The notes under the pieces were generated by a model that saw nothing but the letters and a program-made list of their open reading frames with translations, had not been told where the DNA came from and did no database searches. The translations under genes were made by a program, and so were the position numbers. 64,000 nucleotides of DNA. It comes from WJKG01 sp964627305. GTDB taxonomy: Bacteria > Zixibacteria > MSB-5A5 > GN15 > FEB-12. The stretch spans positions 1 through 64,000 of the forward strand of contig CAZVHP010000008.1 of assembly GCA_964627305.1 (NCBI GenBank). Direction: 5' to 3'. Shown piece by piece: positions 53,264 through 62,328 of this stretch (the stretch's first letter is position 1; the number at the start of each line of letters is the position of its first letter).

Positions 53264-54190
53264 TCATTCCTTCTTGCCGGCATCATCCCCGGAGGGTTTC
53301 TTTTCGTTTTTGCTGGCAGGCCCTGTGGCGTCCGAGTTTTCCTTCGACTTGCCGGTGGTCGCACCAGCGGCAGCTGATGGGCCGGTGGTCTCGGGTCGAC
53401 GTCCCCTGGGCGGGGGGGCATCCTGGCTGATGCCACCGCGTCGCACGCGTCCGCGCGGTCGGCGCCGGCGATCGGGGCGTCCGGCGCCACGACGCTGGCG
53501 ACCATCGGGGGCGCCGGTCGGTTGCTCGTCGCGTTTTTCTTCTTCTTCGTACAGCCTGCCTTTGTCGAGCACCTCACCGCGGCAGATCCATACCTTGACA
53601 CCGATAGTACCGTAGGTGGTACGGGCGGTGGAGGTAGCGTAGTCGATGTCGGCACGGAGAGTGTGAAGGGGGACCCGTCCTTCGCGGTACTTCTCTGTGC
53701 GTGCGATCTCGGCGCCTCCGAGACGGCCGCCGCACTGGAGCTTGATACCGACGGCGCCCATTCTCATGGTGGCGCTCAGGGCCTTCTTCATGGCACGACG
53801 GAAGGATACACGTCCTTCAAGTTGCCGCGCGATCGAATCGGCTACAAGCTGGGCGCTAAGCTCCGGTTTGCGCACCTCCACGATATTGAGCATGATATCC
53901 TTATTCGTCAGCATGTGCAGCTCTTCGCGGAGCTTGTCTACCTCGGCGCCTTTTCGTCCGATAACGATACCGGGACGTGCCGTATGGATATCGACGGTAA
54001 CTCGCTTGGAAGCGCGTGAGATACAGACGTTGGCGATACCGGCGTTGTCGAGGCGCCGTGTGATGTATCGTTTGATCACGATATCCTCGTTGAGCATGTC
54101 GGAGAAGGCGCGACCGGAGGCAAACCACCGGCTATTCCATCCCCTGATAACTCCCAGGCGAAACCCTATGGGACTTGTCTTCTGACCCAA
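53264..54190 (-). CDS. rpsC: 30S ribosomal protein S3 with long basic C-terminal tail
   Basis: A 308-residue S3. The KH domain has GIVIGRKGAEVDKLR and the C-terminal domain ends normally near residue 213 (GTIGVKVWICRGEV). Beyond that a roughly 95-residue tail, first Arg/Gly/Pro-rich and then Lys/Glu/Ser-rich, has no counterpart in E. coli S3 (233 residues). The start is TTG with AAGGAG 6-7 bases ahead. It follows rplV, which also has a tail. Confidence 0.96.
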   Translation of the reverse strand: MGQKTSPIGFRLGVIRGWNSRWFASGRAFSDMLNEDIVIKRYITRRLDNAGIANVCISRASKRVTVDIHTARPGIVIGRKGAEVDKLREELHMLTNKDIMLNIVEVRKPELSAQLVADSIARQLEGRVSFRRAMKKALSATMRMGAVGIKLQCGGRLGGAEIARTEKYREGRVPLHTLRADIDYATSTARTTYGTIGVKVWICRGEVLDKGRLYEEEEKRDEQPTGAPDGRQRRGAGRPDRRRRPRGRVRRGGISQDAPPPRGRRPETTGPSAAAGATTGKSKENSDATGPASKNEKKPSGDDAGKKE

Positions 54191-54217
54191 GACACTCTCC
54201 TTATAACAATCTTCTGC

Positions 54218-54811
54218 TTATCCGCTTTTTCTGGCTGTCGTTTTCCTGACCGCTGATTTTTTGGCGGTTGTTTTCTTGGTCGTGGACGTCTTCGGAGCGG
54301 ACTTGTTTGTGGCTGTTTTCTTCGTTCCCGACTTTCTGGTTCCCGACTTCTTTGCTGTGGACCTGGCGCCATCAGTTTTGGTCGTGGTGGTCTTCGTCTG
54401 CTCGTCGGAATCCTGCGCTTCTGCCTTCTTCGCGGTCTTCTTTCGTTTCGGTGCCTCGGCCACCAAATCTCCCTCGACCATGACGGTCAGATGGCAGTGG
54501 CGCTTGCGAATTCGGAAGACGCGTCCCATCGACTGAAAGCGAATACGTTTGGCGGTGGGGGCGTTGTCGACGAAGATGCTCTTGATGATGAGGTCTTCCG
54601 GCTTGAGGTTGTCGGTGCCCTCGACAGACAGAGCATTGGCGGCGGCCGACTTGATGGTCTTGGCCACATGATGGGCGGCAATACGCGGTGAGAAGCTCAG
54701 AATGTTCAGGGCCTTCTCGACCGGCATCCCTTTAACCGCATCGGCGATCAGGCGCATTTTGCGTGGTGGAATGCTGATGAAGCGCAGCCTGGCTCGTGAT
54801 TGTACCAACAT
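54218..54811 (-). CDS. rplV: 50S ribosomal protein L22 with histone-H1-like tail
   Basis: A 197-residue L22. Residues 1-120 form the normal protein, including the tunnel-lining hairpin (SMGRVFRIRKRHCHLTVMV). Residues 121-197 are a low-complexity tail of Lys, Thr, Ser and Ala with repeated KKT/KKSxx units, resembling histone H1-like tails. E. coli L22 is 110 residues. The ATG is followed by MLVQSRARLRF, slightly different from the usual opening. Confidence 0.95.
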   Translation of the reverse strand: MLVQSRARLRFISIPPRKMRLIADAVKGMPVEKALNILSFSPRIAAHHVAKTIKSAAANALSVEGTDNLKPEDLIIKSIFVDNAPTAKRIRFQSMGRVFRIRKRHCHLTVMVEGDLVAEAPKRKKTAKKAEAQDSDEQTKTTTTKTDGARSTAKKSGTRKSGTKKTATNKSAPKTSTTKKTTAKKSAVRKTTARKSG

Positions 54812-54814
54812 GGC

Positions 54815-55111
54815 TTATCGCCCTCCTCGCACTCCGGAGCTCCGCTCGACGAGCTTGCCGCCGTGGCCGCGATAGGTCCGGGTGGGTGCAAACTCACCCA
54901 GTTTGTGCCCGACCATATTCTCGGTGATATAGACAGGCAGGAATTTGTTGCCGGTATGAACTGCCACGGTGTGTCCGATGAACTCCGGTACGACCGTCGA
55001 GCGGCGTGACCAGGTTTTGACGACTCGCTTGTCGCCGCGTTCATTCATGGCTAACACGCGTCGGAGCAGTTTAGGCTCAATATATGGTCCTTTTTTCAGC
55101 GAACGAGGCAT
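54815..55111 (-). CDS. rpsS: 30S ribosomal protein S19
   Basis: A 98-residue head protein: MPRSLKKGPYIEPKLLRRV, KTWSRRSTVVPEFIGHTVAVH, ENMVGHKLGEFAPTRTYRGHG. Normal length and S10-operon position. Confidence 0.98.
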   Translation of the reverse strand: MPRSLKKGPYIEPKLLRRVLAMNERGDKRVVKTWSRRSTVVPEFIGHTVAVHTGNKFLPVYITENMVGHKLGEFAPTRTYRGHGGKLVERSSGVRGGR

Positions 55112-55127
55112 TCAGCAGACTCCATTT

Positions 55128-55958
55128 TTAGTTCTTCGCTCTCCGATCCTGTACCAGGTGATCTTTGGGTTTGCGCTTGCTCCTGGTCTTGTATCCTTTG
55201 GTGGGTTTCCCCCACGGTGTGCATGGGTGACGTCCGCCGGAGGATCTTCCTTCGCCGCCGCCCATAGGGTGGTCGACCGGGTTCATGGCGACACCACGAA
55301 CGGAGGGGCGCCGGCCGCGCCATCTTGAGGCCCCGGCCTTTCCCCAGACGAGGTTTTTGTGGTCGACATTGGAGACCTGTCCGATGGTAGCGTAGCAATC
55401 GAGCGGTACGGTCCGCACTTCACCCGAGGGCATGCGCAACGTGGCTTTGTTACCTTCTTTGGCCACGAGTTGGGCTGAGCTGCCGGCGGAGCGGACCATC
55501 TGGCCGCCTTTCCCCGGGCGCATTTCGACATTATGGACCTCGGTTCCGAGCGGCATGGCGCGCATGGGCAGGGCGTTGCCAGCGAACAGCTCGGCCTTTT
55601 CGCTGGCCATCACCACAGCATCGACCTGGAGCTTGTCCGGTGCGATAATGTATCTTTTCTCGCCATCGGCGTAGTGCAGCAGTGCGATGTGTGCTGAGCG
55701 GTTGGGATCGTACTCGATGGAGGCAACGCGTGCGGGGATATCCCGTTTATTGCGCTTAAAGTCGATTTTGCGGTAGCGGCGTTTGTGGCCGCCGCCGCGA
55801 CACCAAGCGGTGATGCGGCCGTGATTGTTGCGTCCGCCGGATTTCTTGAGGGGCTCCAGCAGCGACTTCTCGGGCACCGTCGAGGTGATGTTTTCGAACT
55901 GCGGGACAGTTCTGAACCGCAACGAGGGTGTTGTGGGTCGGAATTTCTTAATGGCCAT
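55128..55958 (-). CDS. rplB: 50S ribosomal protein L2
   Basis: A 276-residue peptidyl-transferase protein. GGRNNHGRITAWCRGGGHKRRYR, the VHNVEMRPGKGGQMVRSAG segment and the conserved NPVDHPMGGGEGRSSGGRHP loop with the functional histidine are all present. Confidence 0.98.
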   Translation of the reverse strand: MAIKKFRPTTPSLRFRTVPQFENITSTVPEKSLLEPLKKSGGRNNHGRITAWCRGGGHKRRYRKIDFKRNKRDIPARVASIEYDPNRSAHIALLHYADGEKRYIIAPDKLQVDAVVMASEKAELFAGNALPMRAMPLGTEVHNVEMRPGKGGQMVRSAGSSAQLVAKEGNKATLRMPSGEVRTVPLDCYATIGQVSNVDHKNLVWGKAGASRWRGRRPSVRGVAMNPVDHPMGGGEGRSSGGRHPCTPWGKPTKGYKTRSKRKPKDHLVQDRRAKN

Positions 55959-55974
55959 GAGACATCACCTATCC

Positions 55975-56265
55975 TTATGCTTCGAACATTGCAATCGTGT
56001 CGCCCGACTGCAGTTTGACAATAGCTTTTTTCCACATCGGGGTGGTACCGGCGAAGCGGCCCATGCGGCGGCGTTTGCCCGGGACCATCTGAGTTCGTAC
56101 CGCGACCACCTTGACTTTGAAGGCGTTCTCGACCGCGTGCCGAATGGTGTTTTTGTTGGCTTTGCGATCGACTTCGAAGACGTACTCGTTGTTGTTGGCG
56201 CGAAGGTCGGTGGTGCGCTCGGTCGTGATGTGGCGCTTGATAATGCTTCGAATGTCGGTTGTCAT
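55975..56265 (-). CDS. rplW: 50S ribosomal protein L23
   Basis: A 96-residue exit-site protein that docks trigger factor and SRP. IIKRHITTERTTDLRANNNEYVFEVDRKANK and VNTxxVPGKRRRMGRFAG-like end fit the family. The ATG overlaps the rplD stop (ATGA). Confidence 0.97.
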   Translation of the reverse strand: MTTDIRSIIKRHITTERTTDLRANNNEYVFEVDRKANKNTIRHAVENAFKVKVVAVRTQMVPGKRRRMGRFAGTTPMWKKAIVKLQSGDTIAMFEA

Positions 56266-56885
56266 CCGAACACCTCCTGAACCTTCTGGAGACCGGCTTT
56301 GGTGATCACCAGGCAGTCTGCGTTCAACATATCGTAGCCATTGGCCAGCGCGGCACGGCAGTACTCAACTCGCGGCAGATTGCGGCAGGAGAGTACCAGA
56401 TTGTCGTTCTTGCCTTCATCGAGAATGAGGCACTTCTTGCCGATCAGGTCGAGGTGCTGGAGAATGTTATTCATGTGTCTGGTTTTAATCTCCGGCAGCT
56501 CGAACTTATCAATCACCTTGATGGATTCATTGCGTGCCTTGTCAGAGAAGACCGAACGGATGGCCAGTCGTTTCATCTTCTTGGGCATTTGCGACCCGTA
56601 GATGCGCGGGCTTGATCCGAAGACGGTGCCGCCGCCGCGCCACAGGGGTGAACGGGTGGTGCCGGCCCGTGCGCGACCGGTGCCCTTTTGACGCCAGGGT
56701 TTGCGGCCGCCGCCGGAGACATCGCAACGAGTCCTGGTGGAGGCGGTGCCCTGTCGCTGGCGGGCCAGGTAGTTCACCACGTACTGGTGCACCACGTCTG
56801 AGTTCGGTTCGATACCGAAGATCTCGTCGTTGAGATCGACCGTACCGACTTCCTGGCCATCCTGATTGTATACTTTCACCGTCAT
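56262..56885 (-). CDS. rplD: 50S ribosomal protein L4
   Basis: A 207-residue tunnel protein. The loop RQGTASTRTRCDVSGGGRKPWRQKGTGRAR-type segment and GGTVFGSSPRIYGSQMPKKMKRLA are conserved. In E. coli L4 also represses the S10 operon by leader binding; no such leader is evident because rpsJ follows tuf closely. Confidence 0.97.
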   Translation of the reverse strand: MTVKVYNQDGQEVGTVDLNDEIFGIEPNSDVVHQYVVNYLARQRQGTASTRTRCDVSGGGRKPWRQKGTGRARAGTTRSPLWRGGGTVFGSSPRIYGSQMPKKMKRLAIRSVFSDKARNESIKVIDKFELPEIKTRHMNNILQHLDLIGKKCLILDEGKNDNLVLSCRNLPRVEYCRAALANGYDMLNADCLVITKAGLQKVQEVFG

Positions 56886-56900
56886 CGTCTGCTGCCTCCG

Positions 56901-57530
56901 TTACTTACCACGATTGGTCGACCGGATTCTAAGAAGCGATCCATTGAAACCGGGCACGGACCCCTTTACCATGATCAGGTTCTCTTCAGGCATAGTCTGC
57001 ACGATTTCAAGATTCAGTACGGTCACCTTGTCTTTGCCCATTCGTCCAGCCATGCGCATCCCTTTGAAGACTCGGGACGGGTAGGATGACTGGCCGATGG
57101 AGCCGGGTGCACGCCAGCGGTCGGACTGACCGTGGGTCTTGTTGGCACCCTGGAAGTGATGTCGTTTCATCCCGCCGGCGAATCCGAGGCCGCGAGAAAT
57201 GCCGGTGACATCGACGAACTCTCCGACTTTGAACACGTCGGCCTTCAGTTCGCCACCGACCTCGAGGTCTGCCTCGTCGAAGCGGATTTCCCTGAGATAC
57301 TGGCTGGGTTCCTGGTTGGCTTTGGCAAACTGCCCGGCCCAAGGTTTGGTGATGCGGCTTCTCTTGCGAGCACCGAAACCCACCTGATAGGCGTTGTAGC
57401 CGTCGGTTTCCCTCGTCTTCTTCTGGATGACCGGACACGGTCCGGCCTCAATGACGGTGACCGAGACGGCGTCACCGCCGGGCCGAAACAGCCTGGTCAT
57501 GCCGACCTTTTTACCGAGTATTTCCTTCAT
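56901..57530 (-). CDS. rplC: 50S ribosomal protein L3
   Basis: A 209-residue protein reaching the peptidyl-transferase centre: MKEILGKKVGMTRLF, SRGLGFAGGMKRHHFQGANKTHGQSD and GRMGKDKVTVLNLEIV. I start at the ATG at 57530; an upstream in-frame start would overlap rpsJ. No clear SD precedes it, so translation may be coupled to rpsJ, 16 bases upstream. Confidence 0.96.
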   Translation of the reverse strand: MKEILGKKVGMTRLFRPGGDAVSVTVIEAGPCPVIQKKTRETDGYNAYQVGFGARKRSRITKPWAGQFAKANQEPSQYLREIRFDEADLEVGGELKADVFKVGEFVDVTGISRGLGFAGGMKRHHFQGANKTHGQSDRWRAPGSIGQSSYPSRVFKGMRMAGRMGKDKVTVLNLEIVQTMPEENLIMVKGSVPGFNGSLLRIRSTNRGK

Positions 57531-57546
57531 AACTGTGCAAATCCCA

Positions 57547-57849
57547 TCAGGTTTTGATTTCCACGTCAACACCGGCCGGCAGGTCGAGTTTCATAAGCGC
57601 GTCCACCGTCTGGGGTGTCGAATCAAAGATATCAATGAGGCGTTTATGGACTCGTGTTTCGAACTGCTCGCGCGACTTCTTATCGACATGAGGCGAACGC
57701 AGCACGGTGTAGACCGTTCGCTTGGTTGGAAGCGGGACCGGCCCGACGATTCGCGCACCTGTGCGGATCACCGTGCGGGCAATCTCCTTGGTCGACTTAT
57801 CGAGCGAATAGTGATCGTAAGCCTTCAGTCGAATGCGTATTTTCTGCAC
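57547..57849 (-). CDS. rpsJ: 30S ribosomal protein S10
   Basis: A 100-residue head protein, also the NusE transcription-antitermination factor. IRLKAYDHYSLDKSTKEI, GPVPLPTKRTVYTVLRSPHVDKKSREQFETR-type core and IDIFDSTPQTVDAL are conserved. The start is GTG. It directly follows tuf (17 bases), joining the str and S10 operons. Confidence 0.97.
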   Translation of the reverse strand: MQKIRIRLKAYDHYSLDKSTKEIARTVIRTGARIVGPVPLPTKRTVYTVLRSPHVDKKSREQFETRVHKRLIDIFDSTPQTVDALMKLDLPAGVDVEIKT

Positions 57850-57866
57850 CTTTCCACCCGCCTTAC

Positions 57867-59075
<1,209 letters not shown>

Positions 59076-59100
59076 AGCAGCGGAGCTCCTCCAATTCTAT

Positions 59101-61164
59101 CTAGACACCTTGCAATACTTTCTTCGATACTTCTTCGGGCACCTGTTGGTAGTGAGCGAACTGCATCGAGAAGACAGCTCGCCCCTGCGAGATATTGCGC
59201 AGGGTGTTGGCATAGCCGAACATTTCCGACAGGGGCACCGAGACCGCAACCACCGTTACCTCTTCGCGCGGGACCATTCCCCGGATTTTTCCACGGCGGG
59301 AGTTCAGGTCACCGACTACCGCGCCCATATAGGCTTCGGGAACCACGACTTCAACATCCATGATAGGTTCGAGCAGAACAGGGCCGGCCTTCCTGACACC
59401 ATCGCGCAGGGCCATTGAACCTGCAATTCTGAACGACATATCGCTGGAATCGACCTCATGGTAACTGCCATCTATAAGCTCTGCTTCGATCCCTGTCAAC
59501 TCGTATCCGGCTAAAACGCCATTAATCATTGCCCCGCGGCAGCCCTGTTCCACGGCCGGGATGAACTCTTTGGGGATGGTGCCGCCTTTGACGCTGTTGA
59601 CGAAGCGGAACGGAGTGCCGTCATCGGCAGGTCGGACCTTGAGGACGACGTGACCATACTGACCTCTACCGCCTGTCTGGCGGGTGAAGCGGGTCTCGGT
59701 CTGCACTTCCCGCGAGATAGTCTCCTTGTAAGCGACCATCGGGCGTCCGACGGAGGCGCCGACGTGGAATTCGCGCAGGAGCCGGTCGACAAGGATTTCC
59801 AGGTGCAGCTCGCCCATGCCACTGATGATGGTCTGGCCGGTTTCTTCGTCCTGCCTGACGATGAAGGTCGGGTCTTCCTCGGCGAGTCTGACAAGGGCGT
59901 CAGACAGCCGGTCCTGATCCGCCTGAGTTTTTGGTTCGATGGAGACAGAGACCACCGGCTCGGGGAAGGTCATCTGTTCGAGGACGATAGGGTTTTTGGG
60001 ATCGCAGAGGGTGTTGCCGGTGGTTGTTTTTCGGGGGCCGATGACGGCCACGATATCTCCGGCGATGGCCTGCTGAATGTCTTCGCGTTTGTTGGAGTGC
60101 ATACGCAGCAGGCGGGCGACTCTCTCCTTGTGACCAGTGGCTGAGTTCAGCAGGTAGCTGCCAGCGGTGATCTTCCCTGAGTAGACGCGGACATAGGCCA
60201 GTCTGCCAACATGGGCATCGGCGGCGATTTTGAAAGTGAGGGCCGCCGCAGGCTCATCGACTGACGGGTGTCGTTCGATGATTTTGTCGGGCTTGCGGGG
60301 GTCATAGCCAACGACGGGCGGTCGATCTTCGGGCGAGGGCAGGAAATCGACGATGGCATCGAGCAGTTTCTGGACGCCTTTATTTTTGAAGGATGAGCCG
60401 CACAGGACGGGGACCATTCTGAGGTCGTTGGTGGCTCGTCGCACCGCCGCCATGACTTCGGCCGGGTCGAGCGGCTGATCATGGAGGAACTGCTCGAGAA
60501 GGTGGTCATCGTAGTCGGCCACCGCCTCGAGCAATTTCTCGCGGTATTCCTGGGCGGTCGCGAGCATATCGTCGGGGACATCGAGGTCTTCGAAGGTGCG
60601 GCCCTGGGACTCCTCGTGGTAGACCCGGTACTTCATGCTGACGAGGTCAATAATGCCGCTGAGCATGGGACCTTCGCCTGCCGGGATATTGACTGGCACA
60701 CAGCGGGTGGCGAAGCGGTCGTTCATCATTTTGAGGGCATTAGAGAATGAGGCTCCGGTGCGGTCCATCTTGTTAACGAAGGCGATGCGTGGGACATGGT
60801 ATTTGTCGGCCTGTCGCCACACGGTTTCGGACTGCGGTTCTACGCCGCCGACGGCGCAGAAGAGGGCAACGGCACCATCGAGGACACGCAGAGACCGTTC
60901 CACCTCAACAGTGAAGTCGACGTGGCCGGGGGTATCGATGATATTGATGGTATGGTTGCGCCAGAAGCAGGTGGTGGCGGCTGAGGTAATGGTAATGCCG
61001 CGTTCCTTTTCCTGTTCCATCCAGTCCATAATAGCGGAACCCTCGTGGACCTCGCCCATGCGGTGAGTTTTGCCGGTATAGAACAGAATGCGTTCTGTGG
61101 TTGTGGTCTTTCCGGCGTCGATGTGGGCCATAATGCCGATATTTCGAATCTTGTCCAGTTTCAT
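59101..61164 (-). CDS. fusA: Elongation factor G
   Basis: A 687-residue GTPase that drives ribosomal translocation. G1 AHIDAGKT, G3 DTPGHVDF and G4 NKMDR are present, and domains III-V are complete (EYIPAVEQGCRGAM-type segment FIPAVEQGCRGAM). The ATG at 61164 has no SD: the leader reads GTGTCTGACCT after a T run. An intrinsic terminator (61176..61199) and a 232-base gap precede it, unlike the usual tight rpsG-fusA spacing. Confidence 0.98.
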   Translation of the reverse strand: MKLDKIRNIGIMAHIDAGKTTTTERILFYTGKTHRMGEVHEGSAIMDWMEQEKERGITITSAATTCFWRNHTINIIDTPGHVDFTVEVERSLRVLDGAVALFCAVGGVEPQSETVWRQADKYHVPRIAFVNKMDRTGASFSNALKMMNDRFATRCVPVNIPAGEGPMLSGIIDLVSMKYRVYHEESQGRTFEDLDVPDDMLATAQEYREKLLEAVADYDDHLLEQFLHDQPLDPAEVMAAVRRATNDLRMVPVLCGSSFKNKGVQKLLDAIVDFLPSPEDRPPVVGYDPRKPDKIIERHPSVDEPAAALTFKIAADAHVGRLAYVRVYSGKITAGSYLLNSATGHKERVARLLRMHSNKREDIQQAIAGDIVAVIGPRKTTTGNTLCDPKNPIVLEQMTFPEPVVSVSIEPKTQADQDRLSDALVRLAEEDPTFIVRQDEETGQTIISGMGELHLEILVDRLLREFHVGASVGRPMVAYKETISREVQTETRFTRQTGGRGQYGHVVLKVRPADDGTPFRFVNSVKGGTIPKEFIPAVEQGCRGAMINGVLAGYELTGIEAELIDGSYHEVDSSDMSFRIAGSMALRDGVRKAGPVLLEPIMDVEVVVPEAYMGAVVGDLNSRRGKIRGMVPREEVTVVAVSVPLSEMFGYANTLRNISQGRAVFSMQFAHYQQVPEEVSKKVLQGV

Positions 61165-61175
61165 AGGTCAGACAC

Positions 61176-61199
61176 AAAAAAGCCCTGACGAGAGAGCTT
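61176..61199 (-). terminator. Intrinsic terminator/attenuator directly before fusA
   Basis: On the minus strand a stem AAGCTCT/AGGGCTT (one wobble pair) with a 6-base loop is followed by TTTTTT, ending only 11 bases before the fusA ATG. It could terminate the rpsL-rpsG transcript or attenuate fusA-tuf. An upstream hairpin around GATAA-CCTC-TTATC (61363..61376) and the palindrome ACACT...AGTGT (near 61280..61300) may form alternative structures. Confidence 0.65.
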
Positions 61200-61396
61200 A
61201 TCTTATTGCGGTGCAATCAATTTGGTTGACGGGGGTGACTGTCGCCAAAGCTCGTCTCAGCAGGGTACAAACCGCTACACTATGAATATATGAGTGTTAC
61301 ATCCGCACCAGTCCGAGCTTGTGTATGTTCTGAGTCGCCACGTATACGATTCACCCCAGATAAGAGGTTATCACTGTGGGGGGTTTTGAAGGAACC

Positions 61397-61867
61397 CTAC
61401 CACCGGAAATGAGCAAAAGCCTTGTTGGCTTCAGCCATCTTGTGCGTATCCTCTTTCTTTTTGATCGCACCTCCTTCGTTGTTGGAAGCTGCCAGGAATT
61501 CTGCCGACAACTTCTCGGCCATAGATTTACCACCGCGGCCGCGCGAGTAACTGATCAGCCACCGGATAGCGAGAGCTGTCCGTCGATCGGAGCGTACCTC
61601 GACCGGGACCTGATAAGTAGCGCCGCCGACCCGCCGTGATTTCACTTCGAGTACGGGCTTGACATTGTTGACCGCAGAGTGGAAGGCTTCCAGCGCCGGC
61701 TGGCCGGATTTTTTCTCCAGGGTGTCCAGGGCGGAATAGATGATCCGCTCGGCGGTGGAGCGTTTGCCGCCTTTCATGAGGCAACTGACAAACTGGGTCA
61801 CCAGTCGATCATCGAACTTGTAATCGGGGGTCACTCCCCGTTTTGGCGGTTTTACGCGTCGGGACAT
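61397..61867 (-). CDS. rpsG: 30S ribosomal protein S7
   Basis: A 156-residue head-assembly protein. MSRRVKPPKRGVTPDYKFDD, FMKGGKRSTAE-type segment LMKGGKRSTAERIIY and the RALAIRWLISYSRGRGGKSMAEKL core (read as TALAIRWLI) are present. It follows rpsL by 16 bases. Confidence 0.98.
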   Translation of the reverse strand: MSRRVKPPKRGVTPDYKFDDRLVTQFVSCLMKGGKRSTAERIIYSALDTLEKKSGQPALEAFHSAVNNVKPVLEVKSRRVGGATYQVPVEVRSDRRTALAIRWLISYSRGRGGKSMAEKLSAEFLAASNNEGGAIKKKEDTHKMAEANKAFAHFRW

Positions 61868-61883
61868 ATGCTCAACTCATTCG

Positions 61884-62255
61884 TTATTTAGGTCTCTTGG
61901 TTCCGTACTTGGAGCGGCTGCGTTTTCGATCGGCCACTCCGGAGGCGTCTTTCTTGCCGCGAATAATGTGGTACCGGACGCCCGGCAAATCCTTGACACG
62001 TCCCCCGCGGATATACACGATAGAGTGTTCCTGCAGGTTGTGTCCCTCGCCGGGGATGTACGCAGTCACCTCGATATGGTTTGTCAGACGAACACGAGCC
62101 ACTTTCCGCAGAGCGGAATTGGGCTTCTTGGGCGTCGAGGTATAGACGCGCGTACAGACCCCCTGCTTCTGAGGGCAGCTGTTGAGGGCGGGGGTCTTCT
62201 TCTTGTCCAGGATTCGCTTTCTACCTTTGCGAACCAGTTGATTTATCGTCGGCAA
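61884..62255 (-). CDS. rpsL: 30S ribosomal protein S12
   Basis: A 123-residue decoding-centre protein. CTRVYTSTPKKPNSALRKVARVRL contains the conserved streptomycin-site lysine, and the second site KDLPGVRYH is intact. The start is TTG at 62255, with GAGGTG upstream. A sigma-70 promoter lies just before. Confidence 0.98.
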   Translation of the reverse strand: MPTINQLVRKGRKRILDKKKTPALNSCPQKQGVCTRVYTSTPKKPNSALRKVARVRLTNHIEVTAYIPGEGHNLQEHSIVYIRGGRVKDLPGVRYHIIRGKKDASGVADRKRSRSKYGTKRPK

Positions 62256-62301
62256 TTACGCACCTCATCAATAGTTTACCATCTGACAGACAGAATCGCA
62301 T

Positions 62302-62328
62302 AGTATACGGTTTGGTCATTTCTGTCAA
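62302..62328 (-). promoter_or_regulatory. Sigma-70 promoter of the str operon
   Basis: TTGACA (perfect) followed by TATACT after 15 bases, or by TACTAT after 17. The -35 box overlaps the rpoC stop codon. This gives rpsL-rpsG its own start, with a leader of about 45 nt. Confidence 0.65.
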
